Assembly (NCBI RefSeq): GCF_004114425.1 | Contig: NZ_RDQF01000027.1 | Coordinates: 24,804 to 88,803 of the forward strand | From: Bradyrhizobium vignae | GTDB lineage: Bacteria; Pseudomonadota; Alphaproteobacteria; Rhizobiales; Xanthobacteraceae | Length of the DNA stretch: 64,000 bases | Direction: 5' to 3' | The notes under the pieces: generated by a model | Databases searched by the model: none | What the model was told of the DNA's origin: nothing | Seen by the model: the letters and a program-made list of their open reading frames with translations, nothing else | Program-made: the position numbers and the translations under genes | Shown: piece by piece, positions 34,315-43,361 of the stretch | How positions within the stretch are numbered: the first letter of the stretch is position 1 | Layout: each line of letters starts with the position of its first letter

Positions 34315-37300
34315 CTAATGCTGCGATTCGAGAGCGAGCTCCGGCACGTCGTGCGCCGGCGTCGGTTCAACCGATGCGGACTCCGGAGCGCTGGTCTCTT
34401 GCGCAGCGTGTCCATCGCTACAATCAGGATGAATTCTGAACCAGGCGACATACAGCGCCGGCAGGAACAGCAGCGTCAGCAGCGTGCCGACGATGATGCC
34501 GCCCATCATGGCATAGGCCATCGGGCCCCAGAAAATCTCGCGCGCGATCGGAATCAGCGCGAGGCTCGCGGCGGCGGCTGTGAGCAGGATGGGCCGCATG
34601 CGATGCTCGGTTGCTTCCACCACCGCATCCCAGGCGGGTCTGCCCTCCTTTTTGAGATCCTCGATCTGCACGATCAGGATCACGGAGTTGCGGACCAGGA
34701 TGCCGATCAGGGCCAGCACGCCGAGAATGGCGACGAAACCCAGCGGCGCGCCGCTTGGCAGCATCGCCATGACGACGCCGATCAGCGCGAGGGGAGCGAC
34801 CGCGAACACCAGGAACAGGCGCGAGAAGCTCTGCAGCTGCACCATCAGCACAGTGGCCATGACGAACAGCATCAGCGGTACCACCGCGATGATCGGCCCC
34901 TGGCTCTTGGCGCTCTCCTCCACCGAGCCACCGATCTTAATCGCGTAGCCCGCGGGCAACTGCTTGGCAAATTCCGCCACCTTCGGCGCGAGCTGGTCGA
35001 CCACCGTCTTGGGCTGAACGTTGCCGACCACGGCGGCCTTCAGGGTGATCGTCGGGATCCTGGCGCGGCGCCAGATCGTGGGCTGCTCCAGCTCGTAGCG
35101 CAGATTGGCGACGGCCCCGAGCGGCACCGATTTGCCGCCGAGCCCGGTCAGTTGCAGGTCACGCAACGTGTCGATCGAGGCGCGCTCCGGCGCGGTCGCA
35201 CGTCCCGTGACGTTGACGAGATAAATGCTGTCGCGCACCTGTGTGATCGCCGAGCCCTGAAGCACCGAGTTCAGGGTGGTGGCGATGTCTTCCGAGGTCA
35301 CGCCGAGCTGGCGCGCCTTGTCCTGGAGCACATCGACCTTGACGACGCGCGCCGGCTCCATCCAGTCGAACACCACGTTGCCGAGATCAGGACTGCTGCG
35401 GATGACGGCGGCAAGCTTCTGCGAGAGGTCACGGACTTTGGCGATGTCGGGGCCGCTCAGGCGGTATTGCACCGGACGTCCGACGGGAGGGCCGACCTCG
35501 AGCAGCTTGACGTAGGTGTCGGTGCCCGGGAACGTCTTCCGCAAGTAATCCTCGAACTGCGACTTGAGCTTGTCGCGTGCGGCGATGCCGCCCTTGGTCA
35601 CGATCACTTGCTGGCCGAACCAGGTGTTGGCGGTCTGCACGTCGAACGACAGCACGAAGCGCGGCGCGCCGGTGCCGACATAGGTGGACCAGTGCTCGAC
35701 CGAATCGTTGCCTTGCAGCTGCTCGCGCTCGAAGCGCGCCATCTGAGTGTTGGTCTCGGTGATCGAAGCATTCTGCGGCAGGTTCCAGTCGATCACGAGC
35801 TCGGCACGGTCGGAGGAGGGGAAGAACTGCTGCTGCACGAACTGCAAGCCGAACAAGGCGAGCAGGAAGGCGCCGGCGGTCACGGCGACGGTGCTCCAGC
35901 GATGATGCATGCAGAACAGCAGGAGGCGCGCGAACATCTGCGCGACGCGGCCCTTCTGCTCGTGATGTCCCTTCATCTTCGCGGGCAGAATGGTGACGCC
36001 GAGCAGCGGCGTGAACAAGACGGCGACGATCCACGAGACGATCAACGACACCGCGATCACCACGAACAGCGTGAAGGTGAACTCGCCGGCATTGCTGCTG
36101 TTGAGCCCGATCGGGATGAAGCCGGCCACGGTGACCAGCGTTCCCGTCAGCATCGGGAACGCCGTTGAGGTATAGACGTGGGTCGCCGCCTTCTCGAGGG
36201 GGTCGCCGATCTCCAGCCGCGCCACCATCATTTCGACCGCGATCATGGCATCGTCGACCAAGAGGCCGAGCGCGATGATCAGGGCTCCCAGCGAAATGCG
36301 TTGCAGCGAGATGCCGCAATAGGCCATCACGACGAAGGTGATCGCAAGCACGAGCGGAATGGCAATGGCCACCACGAGGCCCGCCCGCATGCCGAGGCTC
36401 AGGAAGCTGATGCCGAGCACTATGATCACGGCCTCGAACAGCGCTTCGGTGAAGCCGGAAACGGCATGTTCGACAACGACGGGCTGGTCGGCAACGAGGT
36501 GGACGCCAACGCCGATCGGCAGGTCGGCGATGATTCCGCTCATCTCCTTCTTCAGCGCCTCGCCGAACTGGAGCAGATTGGCACCGGACTTCATGCCGAT
36601 CGCGAGCGCGATGGCGGGCTGACCGTTGTATCGGAACAGGGTCGACGGCGGATCGGCGTAGCCGCGCGTGATGGTCGCAACATCGGTCAGCGGGAAGAAG
36701 CGGTCGTTGATGCGCAGATTGACCGCCTTCAGGCTGGCTTCCGAGGTGAACTGACCGTTGACGCGAACGCTGATCCGCTCCGGCCCTTCCTGGAACACGC
36801 CGGAGGGCGCCACCGCGTTCTGGCCCTGGAGCGAGTTCATGATGGCGTGAACGTCGAGGCCGAGGGCCGCGACCTTGCGGGTGGAGAATTCGAGGTAGAT
36901 GACCTCGTCCTGCGCGCCGAGAATATCGACCTTGCCGACATCGGGCACCGTGAGCACCTTGGCCCTGATATCCTCGACCTGATCGCGGAGCTGCCGCTGG
37001 CTGAGGCCGTCGCTGGTGAAGGCATAGACGTTGCCGAAGACGTCGCCGAAGCGATCGTTGAAGCCGGGTCCGATCACGCCTTGCGGGAAATCGCCCTTGA
37101 TGTCAGCGATCATGTTGCGGACGCGCAGCCAGGTCGGCTTGACGTCGGCCGCCTTGGTTGAATCGCGCAAGTAGACGAAGACGGTGGTCTGGCCCGCGAC
37201 CGTCACGCTCTTGGTGTAGTCGAGCGATTCGAGCTCCTCGAGCTTCTTCTCGATCCGGTCGGTGACCTGACGCGTCATCTCCTCGGGCGAAGCCCCCGGC

Positions 37301-37461
37301 CACTGCGCCCCGATCACCATGGTCTTGATGGTGAAGTCAGGGTCCTCCTGTCGCCCCAGCTGAAGATAGGCAAACAGGCCGGCCGCCATGAAGGCGATCA
37401 TGAAATACCAGACGAGCGAGCGATGGCCGAGCGCCCAGTCGGAGAGGTTGAACGACTTCAT
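34315..37461 (-). CDS. RND efflux pump, inner-membrane component
   Basis: 1048 aa, the standard AcrB-type length. Twelve membrane helices in two repeats; TM4 carries the paired aspartates in LGLLVDDAMIAVEMM used for proton transfer. Large periplasmic loops lie after TM1 and TM7. The sequence is closer to the drug/organic RND group than to metal CzcA by its general layout, but substrate cannot be told. It overlaps its adaptor gene by 4 bp and is the last gene of a kinase-adaptor-adaptor-pump operon. No outer-membrane channel gene is in the operon. Confidence 0.93.
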   Translation of the reverse strand: MKSFNLSDWALGHRSLVWYFMIAFMAAGLFAYLQLGRQEDPDFTIKTMVIGAQWPGASPEEMTRQVTDRIEKKLEELESLDYTKSVTVAGQTTVFVYLRDSTKAADVKPTWLRVRNMIADIKGDFPQGVIGPGFNDRFGDVFGNVYAFTSDGLSQRQLRDQVEDIRAKVLTVPDVGKVDILGAQDEVIYLEFSTRKVAALGLDVHAIMNSLQGQNAVAPSGVFQEGPERISVRVNGQFTSEASLKAVNLRINDRFFPLTDVATITRGYADPPSTLFRYNGQPAIALAIGMKSGANLLQFGEALKKEMSGIIADLPIGVGVHLVADQPVVVEHAVSGFTEALFEAVIIVLGISFLSLGMRAGLVVAIAIPLVLAITFVVMAYCGISLQRISLGALIIALGLLVDDAMIAVEMMVARLEIGDPLEKAATHVYTSTAFPMLTGTLVTVAGFIPIGLNSSNAGEFTFTLFVVIAVSLIVSWIVAVLFTPLLGVTILPAKMKGHHEQKGRVAQMFARLLLFCMHHRWSTVAVTAGAFLLALFGLQFVQQQFFPSSDRAELVIDWNLPQNASITETNTQMARFEREQLQGNDSVEHWSTYVGTGAPRFVLSFDVQTANTWFGQQVIVTKGGIAARDKLKSQFEDYLRKTFPGTDTYVKLLEVGPPVGRPVQYRLSGPDIAKVRDLSQKLAAVIRSSPDLGNVVFDWMEPARVVKVDVLQDKARQLGVTSEDIATTLNSVLQGSAITQVRDSIYLVNVTGRATAPERASIDTLRDLQLTGLGGKSVPLGAVANLRYELEQPTIWRRARIPTITLKAAVVGNVQPKTVVDQLAPKVAEFAKQLPAGYAIKIGGSVEESAKSQGPIIAVVPLMLFVMATVLMVQLQSFSRLFLVFAVAPLALIGVVMAMLPSGAPLGFVAILGVLALIGILVRNSVILIVQIEDLKKEGRPAWDAVVEATEHRMRPILLTAAAASLALIPIAREIFWGPMAYAMMGGIIVGTLLTLLFLPALYVAWFRIHPDCSDGHAAQETSAPESASVEPTPAHDVPELALESQH

Positions 37462-38534
37462 GGCTCTTGATCCTGTTCGATGCGGACGTGCTGTCCGGGC
37501 TTGAGGCTGTGAATTCCGGCGGTGACGACGCGGGCGCCTGCGGCAAGCCCGCTGGTGACGCGGATGCCCGCCGGTTCGGCGACGCCATCGATCTTTTGCA
37601 GCGAGACGGTGCCGGCGGCTTGATCGACCACCCAGACGAAATTGGCGCCGTCCTTGGCGAGCACCGCTGATGCGGGCAGGCGCAAGACCTCGCCCTGGTC
37701 CTTGCCGAGCTTTGCCGTGACGGTCGCGCCGAGACGGAAGCCCTCGGGCGGATTGTCGAGCGCAATCCGGATACGTCGCAGCCGCGTCAGTGCGTCCGCT
37801 TGCGGCGCGACTTCACGGACCCTGCCCTCGACCTGAACAGCGGGAAGGAGCTGCAGGCTGACGGTGAACGGCAGACCAACTTCGAGCGGCACAGGCAGAT
37901 CCTCCCCGATATCGACGACCGCCTCGCGAATGTCCGGCCGCGCAACCGTCACCACGGTTTGGCCGGGCGAAACCACCTGGCCCACTTCCGCGCCAACGGC
38001 GGTGACGACGCCGCCGAAATCCGCCTTGATCTGGGCATAGCCGAGTTGCTCGATTGCCTTGGTCAGGCTCGCCTGCTCCTGCGCGACGCTCGCTTCGGCA
38101 CCGGCGCGCGCCTGCTCGGCATTGTCGAGTGTCTGTTTCGTGGTCGCGTCGCTGGTGATCAGCGTCCGTTGCCGCGCCTCCGTCGCCTTGGCCGTCGCAA
38201 GCTGCGCCTCGGCCTTCGCAAGCTGGGCTTTGGCCGCGCGAACGGAGAGATCGAGTGCAGTGGGATCGATCGTGCCGATGATTTGGCCTTTGCTGACGAT
38301 GTCGCCAACGTCGACCGGACGCGAAGTCAGCCGTCCGAGCACGCGAAAGCCAAGGTTGGTCTTGTAGCGCGGCTCGACGACGCCCACGGCAATCGTGCTG
38401 TCACCGCTGTTCGGCTTGGCCACCAGTGAGAGCACAGGGCGCACCGGCTCCGGCGCGTTCGCCTCCTGCTGGCACCCTGTCAGCAACGAGGCCGCCGCGA
38501 GCGTGCCGGCAATCATCATGACCTGTCGCTTCAT
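37458..38534 (-). CDS. RND periplasmic adaptor lipoprotein (second adaptor)
   Basis: 358 aa. Lipobox LLTGC near residue 21 predicts a lipoprotein. Adaptor architecture: first lipoyl half about 60-85, alpha-hairpin about 95-165 (Ala/Gln/Glu-rich), second lipoyl half IKADFGGVVTAVGAEVGQVV, then the beta-barrel and membrane-proximal domains. 4-bp overlaps on both sides place it strictly in the operon. Confidence 0.9.
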   Translation of the reverse strand: MKRQVMMIAGTLAAASLLTGCQQEANAPEPVRPVLSLVAKPNSGDSTIAVGVVEPRYKTNLGFRVLGRLTSRPVDVGDIVSKGQIIGTIDPTALDLSVRAAKAQLAKAEAQLATAKATEARQRTLITSDATTKQTLDNAEQARAGAEASVAQEQASLTKAIEQLGYAQIKADFGGVVTAVGAEVGQVVSPGQTVVTVARPDIREAVVDIGEDLPVPLEVGLPFTVSLQLLPAVQVEGRVREVAPQADALTRLRRIRIALDNPPEGFRLGATVTAKLGKDQGEVLRLPASAVLAKDGANFVWVVDQAAGTVSLQKIDGVAEPAGIRVTSGLAAGARVVTAGIHSLKPGQHVRIEQDQEP

Positions 38535-39646
38535 GACCGGCCTCCTTCCTCAGCGACCGACTGGCCGACACTCAAAAGCTTGCCGCCTTCGACAACGACG
38601 CGCTCGCCGGGCTCGAGGCCTGCCTTGATCAGTACCTGTCCGGCCTCATAGGCGCCGACCGTGACCGGCTTCAGCGAGGCCGTCTGCGTCCTGGGATCGA
38701 CGGTCCAGACGGCGGCTTTCCTGCCCGCAGCCATCAGTGCGCTCCACGGCAGGGCGATCTCGCTCTGAGGCTTCGCCTTGACCGTTCCGGCGACGGCGCT
38801 GCCCAGCGTCATCGCGGCGGGCGGATTTTCGATGGACACCTTGACGCGGATCGTGGAGCTCTTCGCATCGATAACAGGTGAAATCTCTCCCACCTCGCCC
38901 GTTGCAGTCACGCCGGGATCGGAGACCAGCGCCAGGGTGACGCGGCGGCTGTCGGTCTGGCCAAGGAAGGCGGATTCATAGACCTCGAAGACGGCATCAC
39001 GCTCTCCGTCCTGCGCGAGCGAGAACACGGGTTGCGCGGCCGGCACGACCTGGCCGACCTCGAGATTTCGCGCGGTCACGACGCCGTCGGCTTCGGCGCG
39101 AAGCACGGTATAGCCGAGCGCATCCTGCGAGGTGCCGAGCTGCGCCCGGGCAGCTTCCAGCACGCCCTCCGCCGTTCGCAGGCCCTCCTGGGCCTGGTCA
39201 TAAACGGTCCGGGTGGTGAAGCCGCTTGCTATCAGCGCCTTCTGCCGCTCGAACGTAGCCTTCGCCACGCGCAGCTGGGCTTCGGCGGAGGCTACTGCCG
39301 CGGTCGCAGCGTCGACATCGGCCTGTTGCTCGGCGGGATCGAGCCGGGCGAGGACTGCGCCCTTGTTGACGTGAGCACCGACGTCCACGGTGCGAGCGAT
39401 CACACGTCCGCTCACACGGAACGAAAGATCGGCGCGGAAGCGCGCCTGAACCTCGCCAGTCAACGTGATGGCGGCTTGCCGGTCGCGTGGCTGCACGACC
39501 GTGGTCCGGACCAGCGTCGCCCGTGTGGTCGTCTGCGCCGCGTGATCGTTGCAGCCGGACAACACCATGCTCGCAAGCACGGCCGCTGTGGCGAAGGCCT
39601 TCCCCACATGTGGCGTTCGAACCGGGTCGGAAGGTTGATTTGTCAT
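38531..39646 (-). CDS. RND periplasmic adaptor lipoprotein (first adaptor)
   Basis: 371 aa. Lipobox MVLSGC (Cys about residue 32). Same layout as the following adaptor: lipoyl halves around AVLARLDPAEQQ and RAEADGVVTARNLEVGQVV with an alpha-hairpin between, but the two differ clearly in sequence. Two consecutive adaptors for a single pump suggest a hetero-adaptor assembly. Overlaps the kinase gene end and the next adaptor start by 4 bp. Confidence 0.9.
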   Translation of the reverse strand: MTNQPSDPVRTPHVGKAFATAAVLASMVLSGCNDHAAQTTTRATLVRTTVVQPRDRQAAITLTGEVQARFRADLSFRVSGRVIARTVDVGAHVNKGAVLARLDPAEQQADVDAATAAVASAEAQLRVAKATFERQKALIASGFTTRTVYDQAQEGLRTAEGVLEAARAQLGTSQDALGYTVLRAEADGVVTARNLEVGQVVPAAQPVFSLAQDGERDAVFEVYESAFLGQTDSRRVTLALVSDPGVTATGEVGEISPVIDAKSSTIRVKVSIENPPAAMTLGSAVAGTVKAKPQSEIALPWSALMAAGRKAAVWTVDPRTQTASLKPVTVGAYEAGQVLIKAGLEPGERVVVEGGKLLSVGQSVAEEGGRS

Positions 39647-40512
39647 GGCGCGTCCACACGATGGGAGGGTGACAACAGCCCGCCAAGCGCATCGGCGGAT
39701 TGGCGGGGGACGACCATTTCGCGTTCTTGCTGGCGCAGGAGTCCCGCGAAGGGACCGGTCTCGGCGGTGGGCCCGCGTTGATTGGCCGCTGCGCTTGCCG
39801 TGAGCGCCGCTTCGTTTGAAGCGGTGGCTCTCGTGCGGCGCGGAGCCCTCATCTGGCGCGTTGCGATCGACCAGTTTGCGCCCCGTTCGCGCTCGGTCAG
39901 CGGGAACGAGAGGACAATCGAGGTGAAGTCGGCGCCGAAACCCTGCTCGATCCGGCCGCCGAGCGCCCGCGCGATATCCCTGGCAATTCGCAATTCGCGG
40001 TCGGAAGTCTCCCTCTCGGGACGCGAGCCGTTGTCCAGGATCACGCAGTTCGCCAGCGCGCCCGTGCGCGTCAGCTTGATCCTGATTTGCCCGGACCGCG
40101 CGTCGAAATATGCGTGCCTTGCCGCGTGCATCACGAGTTCATGGACGATCAGCCCAAGGTGCCAGCAGCGCTCCGGCTGAAGCGCGAGAGACTGCGTCGC
40201 GAATGCCAGTTGGATGTTCATCCGGTCCAGAAGCGCCCGGCGCATGCCACAGCCCAGTTTGCGAATGTAGGTCCCGGCGTGGATCAGCGTGTCGCCCGTG
40301 GGCATGGACAGCGCTCGGTGCACGTCGGCATAGCCATGCAGCAGCTCGACGACATCGCTGAGGGCGCCCTTGGCTTCTGTCCCCTCGACGCGGATGGCCG
40401 CGGCAGAGACCAGGTCGATGGCGAAGGCGACGCCATTGGTGACCCTGTGATGCAGCTCGCGCAGCAACGTGCCTTCCTGCAAGCCGGGTGGTTCTCGGTT
40501 CAACGGAGTCAC
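39643..40512 (-). CDS. HWE/HisKA_2-like sensor kinase, lead gene of the RND operon
   Basis: 289 aa from GTG 40512, chosen for GAGGAG 9 nt upstream. No membrane segment and no PAS domain, so a soluble signalling protein. Dimerisation/phosphorylation helix with LLRELHHRVTNGV (His about 24), then an ATPase-like part: LIVHELVMHAARHAYF where the usual Asn (HELVTNA) is His, ILDNGSRPE, and ALGGRIEQGFG. The last ~75 residues are basic and low complexity. The Asn change may weaken Mg-ATP binding. It shares the promoter region with the divergent TetR gene. Confidence 0.72.
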   Translation of the reverse strand: MTPLNREPPGLQEGTLLRELHHRVTNGVAFAIDLVSAAAIRVEGTEAKGALSDVVELLHGYADVHRALSMPTGDTLIHAGTYIRKLGCGMRRALLDRMNIQLAFATQSLALQPERCWHLGLIVHELVMHAARHAYFDARSGQIRIKLTRTGALANCVILDNGSRPERETSDRELRIARDIARALGGRIEQGFGADFTSIVLSFPLTERERGANWSIATRQMRAPRRTRATASNEAALTASAAANQRGPTAETGPFAGLLRQQEREMVVPRQSADALGGLLSPSHRVDAP

Positions 40513-40613
40513 GACATTCTCCTCATTTGGCTCGAACGATCGGGGCCGAACACCCCACCTTTGCGGTCCAGATTCGTCCGGAGCTCTCGCCAGGCCCTGC
40601 CAGGCACTTAATA

Positions 40614-40631
40614 AACTATACCGTATATTTT
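40614..40631. promoter_or_regulatory. Putative TetR operator in the divergent RND/TetR promoter
   Basis: AACTATACCGTATATTTT contains the palindrome TATAC-C-GTATA (40617-40627). The site lies 102 bp before the kinase start and 77 bp before the TetR start. The same 18-bp sequence recurs with two changes at 42954-42971, which argues for a real binding site. Confidence 0.6.
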
Positions 40632-40707
40632 CTTTTTCTTGCCTTTCTTGGCGGACCGTGTCAAGCGGGAAAGCGAAACGCACAGACTCGTGAACTCGGA
40701 GGCAAGA

Positions 40708-41358
40708 ATGAAGAAGACGAAGCGAGGTAGACCGCCCAAGGATCTGGCCGGCGACGCGCAGGCGCGCATTCTCGATGCAGCTCAGCAGCTGTTTCTGGAG
40801 AAGGGCTTTCGCAGCGCCAGCATCGACGACATTTCCGAGCTCGCGCCGGCGAGCAAGCCGACGATCTATGCCCACTTCCCTGGCAAGGAAGCGCTGTTCG
40901 CGGCGGTGGTGGCCCGCACCATCGACGGCTTGACTGACTTCGAGGGTTTCTCGCCTGAAGGCCGCACCATCGAGGACAAGTTGATGAGCCTCGGCACAGC
41001 CATCGTCGACAGGGTTATCGAGGAGTCACTGGGCATGGTGCGCGCGACGATCGCGGAATCGCAGCGGTTCCCCGAACTGAGCCGCAACGTCCACGACGCT
41101 GCGCGCGATCGCTCCGTGAACGCGGTGTCGCAGCTGCTGGACGAAGCCACGCAAAAGCTTGCCCGCACTGCAAGGGGGCCGTTCAGCGCCAAACGAAGCC
41201 GCGCCACTGCCCAGATCTTCCTCGACCTGATCCTGCTGCCGATGCTGTTCCGGTCGCTCGTCGGCGAAACACCGAAGGACCTGAAGAAGGAGCTTCCCGG
41301 CTTCGTGCGCGAGCGCGTGGGCTTTTTCCTGGCGGCGTGCGAGACGGACTGGTCATAG
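40708..41358 (+). CDS. TetR/AcrR-family regulator, divergent from the RND operon
   Basis: 216 aa from ATG 40708 (GGAGG 6 nt upstream). Basic tail KKTKRGRPPK, then the TetR HTH: AQARILDAAQQLFLEKGF, SIDDISELAPASKPTIYAHF. The C-terminal ligand domain ends with a FVRERVGFFLAA helix. By position the likely repressor of the RND operon and of itself. The TATAC-S-GTRTA motif in the shared promoter is its candidate operator. Confidence 0.88.
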   Translation: MKKTKRGRPPKDLAGDAQARILDAAQQLFLEKGFRSASIDDISELAPASKPTIYAHFPGKEALFAAVVARTIDGLTDFEGFSPEGRTIEDKLMSLGTAIVDRVIEESLGMVRATIAESQRFPELSRNVHDAARDRSVNAVSQLLDEATQKLARTARGPFSAKRSRATAQIFLDLILLPMLFRSLVGETPKDLKKELPGFVRERVGFFLAACETDWS

Positions 41359-41407
41359 GCGCATCGCGGCCTGCCCCCCCTGGGCGATTGGGCTGGAGGC
41401 GTCAGCG

Positions 41408-42061
41408 TCAGCCGGCGGCCTTCAAATGCACCTGCGATGTCATCTCGACCGGCTGCCGCGATGGCATGCGGCTCAGGGCGCCCATACAAAATTTCGACAT
41501 CTCCTCGAAGCTCGGCCGCAGCGTCGCAGCGCCCATTCGCGAGGGATTGAGATGGATGTCCATGGCATCAAGCAGGCAGCAGGTCAGCGCCATCGGGCTG
41601 CCGCCCTGCACTTCACCACGTGCTTGCCCGGCACCGATCATCGGCCGCACCAGTCCTCTGAGCCTATCGCTGTAAACGAGAACGACGGGCCAGTTCTGAC
41701 GAACGGCCAGGGCCACCAGATCCTGGAGCCTTCGGTGCTTCGCCGGCCGGGATTCATTGCAATCGGCCATCGCCTTGAGGACTGCGGCGATGCGCCCCAG
41801 CGCCGGCCCACCGCCGCGCGCCGCATCGGCTGCCGCGCCGACCATTTCGTCGAGGAGGCGTTCAACGACGGCTTCCTCGATCGCGCGCTTTGACGGAAAG
41901 AAGCGATAGATATTGGCTGAGGACATCGACAGGCGCCGCGCAACATCCGCCACAGTGGTCTTGTTGTGACCGATCTCGCAATAAAGCTCGACCGCGGCCT
42001 GGACGATTCTGTCCCGGACATCTGCGTGCCTTCCAAGGTGAGGAGCATGTTCTCGCTTCAT
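41408..42061 (-). CDS. TetR-family regulator (second)
   Basis: 217 aa. HTH: DRIVQAAVELYCEIGHNKTT, then VADVARRLSMSSANIYRFF, followed by a YsiA-like ligand domain with Cys-Cys (MALTCCLLDAMDI). Starts 4 bp after the stop of the upstream small membrane gene, so co-transcribed with it. Convergent with the other TetR gene. Its target is unknown; the motif at 42954 is one possibility. Confidence 0.85.
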   Translation of the reverse strand: MKREHAPHLGRHADVRDRIVQAAVELYCEIGHNKTTVADVARRLSMSSANIYRFFPSKRAIEEAVVERLLDEMVGAAADAARGGGPALGRIAAVLKAMADCNESRPAKHRRLQDLVALAVRQNWPVVLVYSDRLRGLVRPMIGAGQARGEVQGGSPMALTCCLLDAMDIHLNPSRMGAATLRPSFEEMSKFCMGALSRMPSRQPVEMTSQVHLKAAG

Positions 42062-42065
42062 GTTC

Positions 42066-42503
42066 TCACCGCGCCGGAAGGTTAAGCAACTCGCTGCGGC
42101 AGGCTTCGCCGAAATCGCGCAAGGGATCCATCTCCTCGATGAAGTCCGGGAGGTCGACGAACGACCGGTTTGGCGACAGATAAGTCTCGATGATCAGCCG
42201 ACCGGTCCGCTCGGCGGCGTGAACGACGTCGTCACTGGATAGGATCCGCATGCGACCGACAAGCGTATGGAGACCGACGAGTTGCGGGATTTCCACCCTG
42301 TCGCTGACGAGCGCGTCGGCATACAGCCGCGAAGCCTCCTCGATAAAGCTCTTGTACAATCGTTCGCGCTTTTCGAACGAGCGGGCGTGATGACGCTCTC
42401 GAAGTTTTCGGCGGCGGCTGAACCATCCACTCATGATAGTCGAGACCGCTCCGAACGCGGAGCCGCCGAAGGCGGCAAGGGCCGGGATATACATCGTGGT
42501 CAT
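42066..42503 (-). CDS. Small membrane-anchored hypothetical protein
   Basis: 145 aa from ATG 42503 (AAAGGAAAG upstream). One N-terminal hydrophobic segment (YIPALAAFGGSAFGAVSTIMSGWF), then a basic patch SRRRKLRERHHAR and a helical soluble part ending near LNLPAR. No known motif. It precedes the TetR gene at 4-bp distance; a membrane-linked signalling or structural role is possible but not supported further. Confidence 0.65.
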   Translation of the reverse strand: MTTMYIPALAAFGGSAFGAVSTIMSGWFSRRRKLRERHHARSFEKRERLYKSFIEEASRLYADALVSDRVEIPQLVGLHTLVGRMRILSSDDVVHAAERTGRLIIETYLSPNRSFVDLPDFIEEMDPLRDFGEACRSELLNLPAR

Positions 42504-42582
42504 CGATCTTTCCTTTCGCCGGTCACGGTGCGGAGGCATCAGGACGGAACTGCGCAGGTGGCGCCCGCCGCGACGTCGCGCC

Positions 42583-42837
42583 TTATCGGTTCCGCACGGA
42601 TCCGGTGCTGGCCTGCTCGAACACCGCCTTGCACGCTTTGCTCAGGTCCGATTTGCGCTGTCGCAAACAGGCTTCGACTCCCGACGGATCGGGAATGTAG
42701 GCACTGCACAGACGAAAGGCGTCGGGCGTACACGCAGCCCTCTGCTCTGCTGTGCCCTGGTTTTCCTGCGCGGATGCAGCTGTGCTGCCAAACGCCACCA
42801 CGACCGCTGCGAACAGCGCCGCCATCAATCTCGTCAT
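42583..42837 (-). CDS. Small secreted Cys-rich-repeat protein
   Basis: 84 aa from ATG 42837. Signal peptide ending STAASAQ. The mature part has a spacing CTPDAFRLC, then 12 residues, ACL, then SKAC, similar to the GLG1-type cysteine-rich repeat found in many short alphaproteobacterial secreted proteins. Role unknown. Upstream lies TTGACTTCGGTCAC (42923-42936), a poor FixK-type match, and the TATAC-S-GTRTA motif. Confidence 0.65.
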   Translation of the reverse strand: MTRLMAALFAAVVVAFGSTAASAQENQGTAEQRAACTPDAFRLCSAYIPDPSGVEACLRQRKSDLSKACKAVFEQASTGSVRNR

Positions 42838-42953
42838 GTCCGTTCCTTTCTCTGCGTGAAACTCTGGTTTGCTGGCGGACGCTGACCGCCCGATCCGCAC
42901 ACGCGCTTGTGAGGCCTTCGTCTTGACTTCGGTCACGGCGCATGATTTATATG

Positions 42954-42971
42954 AACTATACGGTGTATTTT
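42954..42971. promoter_or_regulatory. Second copy of the putative TetR operator
   Basis: AACTATACGGTGTATTTT, 16 of 18 bases identical to the site at 40614. It ends 16 bp before the start of the small membrane gene at 42988, with AAGGAGG following, so binding here could block transcription. Confidence 0.55.
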
Positions 42972-42987
42972 ATTAAGGAGGCGCGGA

Positions 42988-43188
42988 ATGTCAAGCCTGC
43001 TGTTCGCCTTGATGCGCGAAAACCCGATATCCGGGCTCGCTGTCGCAACGCTGAATGTCGTCGTCGCCCTGTGCCTCGTGGCCTTGAGCCTGCTGCTGGG
43101 GATCACGATCGCGATGATGGCCTGGGCTCATGCGCTCAGCGAACGCCGGCCCAGCCCAGTCCGGCTGGAGCGGAGGACGATCGCATGA
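42988..43188 (+). CDS. Small single-span membrane protein
   Basis: 66 aa with a strong AAGGAGG ribosome site. One long hydrophobic stretch (about residues 18-45: LAVATLNVVVALCLVALSLL and on). Short basic C-terminus. Not recognised. First gene of a run of small ORFs behind the second operator motif; its stop overlaps the next start (ATGA). Confidence 0.6.
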   Translation: MSSLLFALMRENPISGLAVATLNVVVALCLVALSLLLGITIAMMAWAHALSERRPSPVRLERRTIA

Positions 43189-43340
43189 CGCCCGCCCTGC
43201 TGATCGCCCGTAACTGCATCATCTACTGGGTCAACGTCTGGATCGCGCGGGTCGAATGCGTGTTCGACATGATCGAGTCCGAGCTCGCCCGCAGAGGCTT
43301 TGCGCTTGAGGAATTCGACCGCCTGTCGCAGGCGGCGTGA
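43185..43340 (+). CDS. Very small hypothetical protein (51 aa)
   Basis: Starts at ATG 43185 in a 4-bp overlap with the previous stop and has GGAGGA 6 nt upstream. Amphipathic start (LLIARNCIIYWVNVWIA) and acidic C-terminal half (SELARRGFALEEFDRLSQAA). No family recognised; the coupled arrangement is the main support. Confidence 0.5.
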   Translation: MTPALLIARNCIIYWVNVWIARVECVFDMIESELARRGFALEEFDRLSQAA

Positions 43341-43361
43341 GGCGACGACGAGTATCCTGAC

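Noticed and set aside
42923..42936. TTGACTTCGGTCAC as a tenth FixK-type box
   Set aside because: One mismatch in the outer half-site and poor spacing (92 bp) to the Cys-rich gene, in a region with no other such sites; kept only as a remark.
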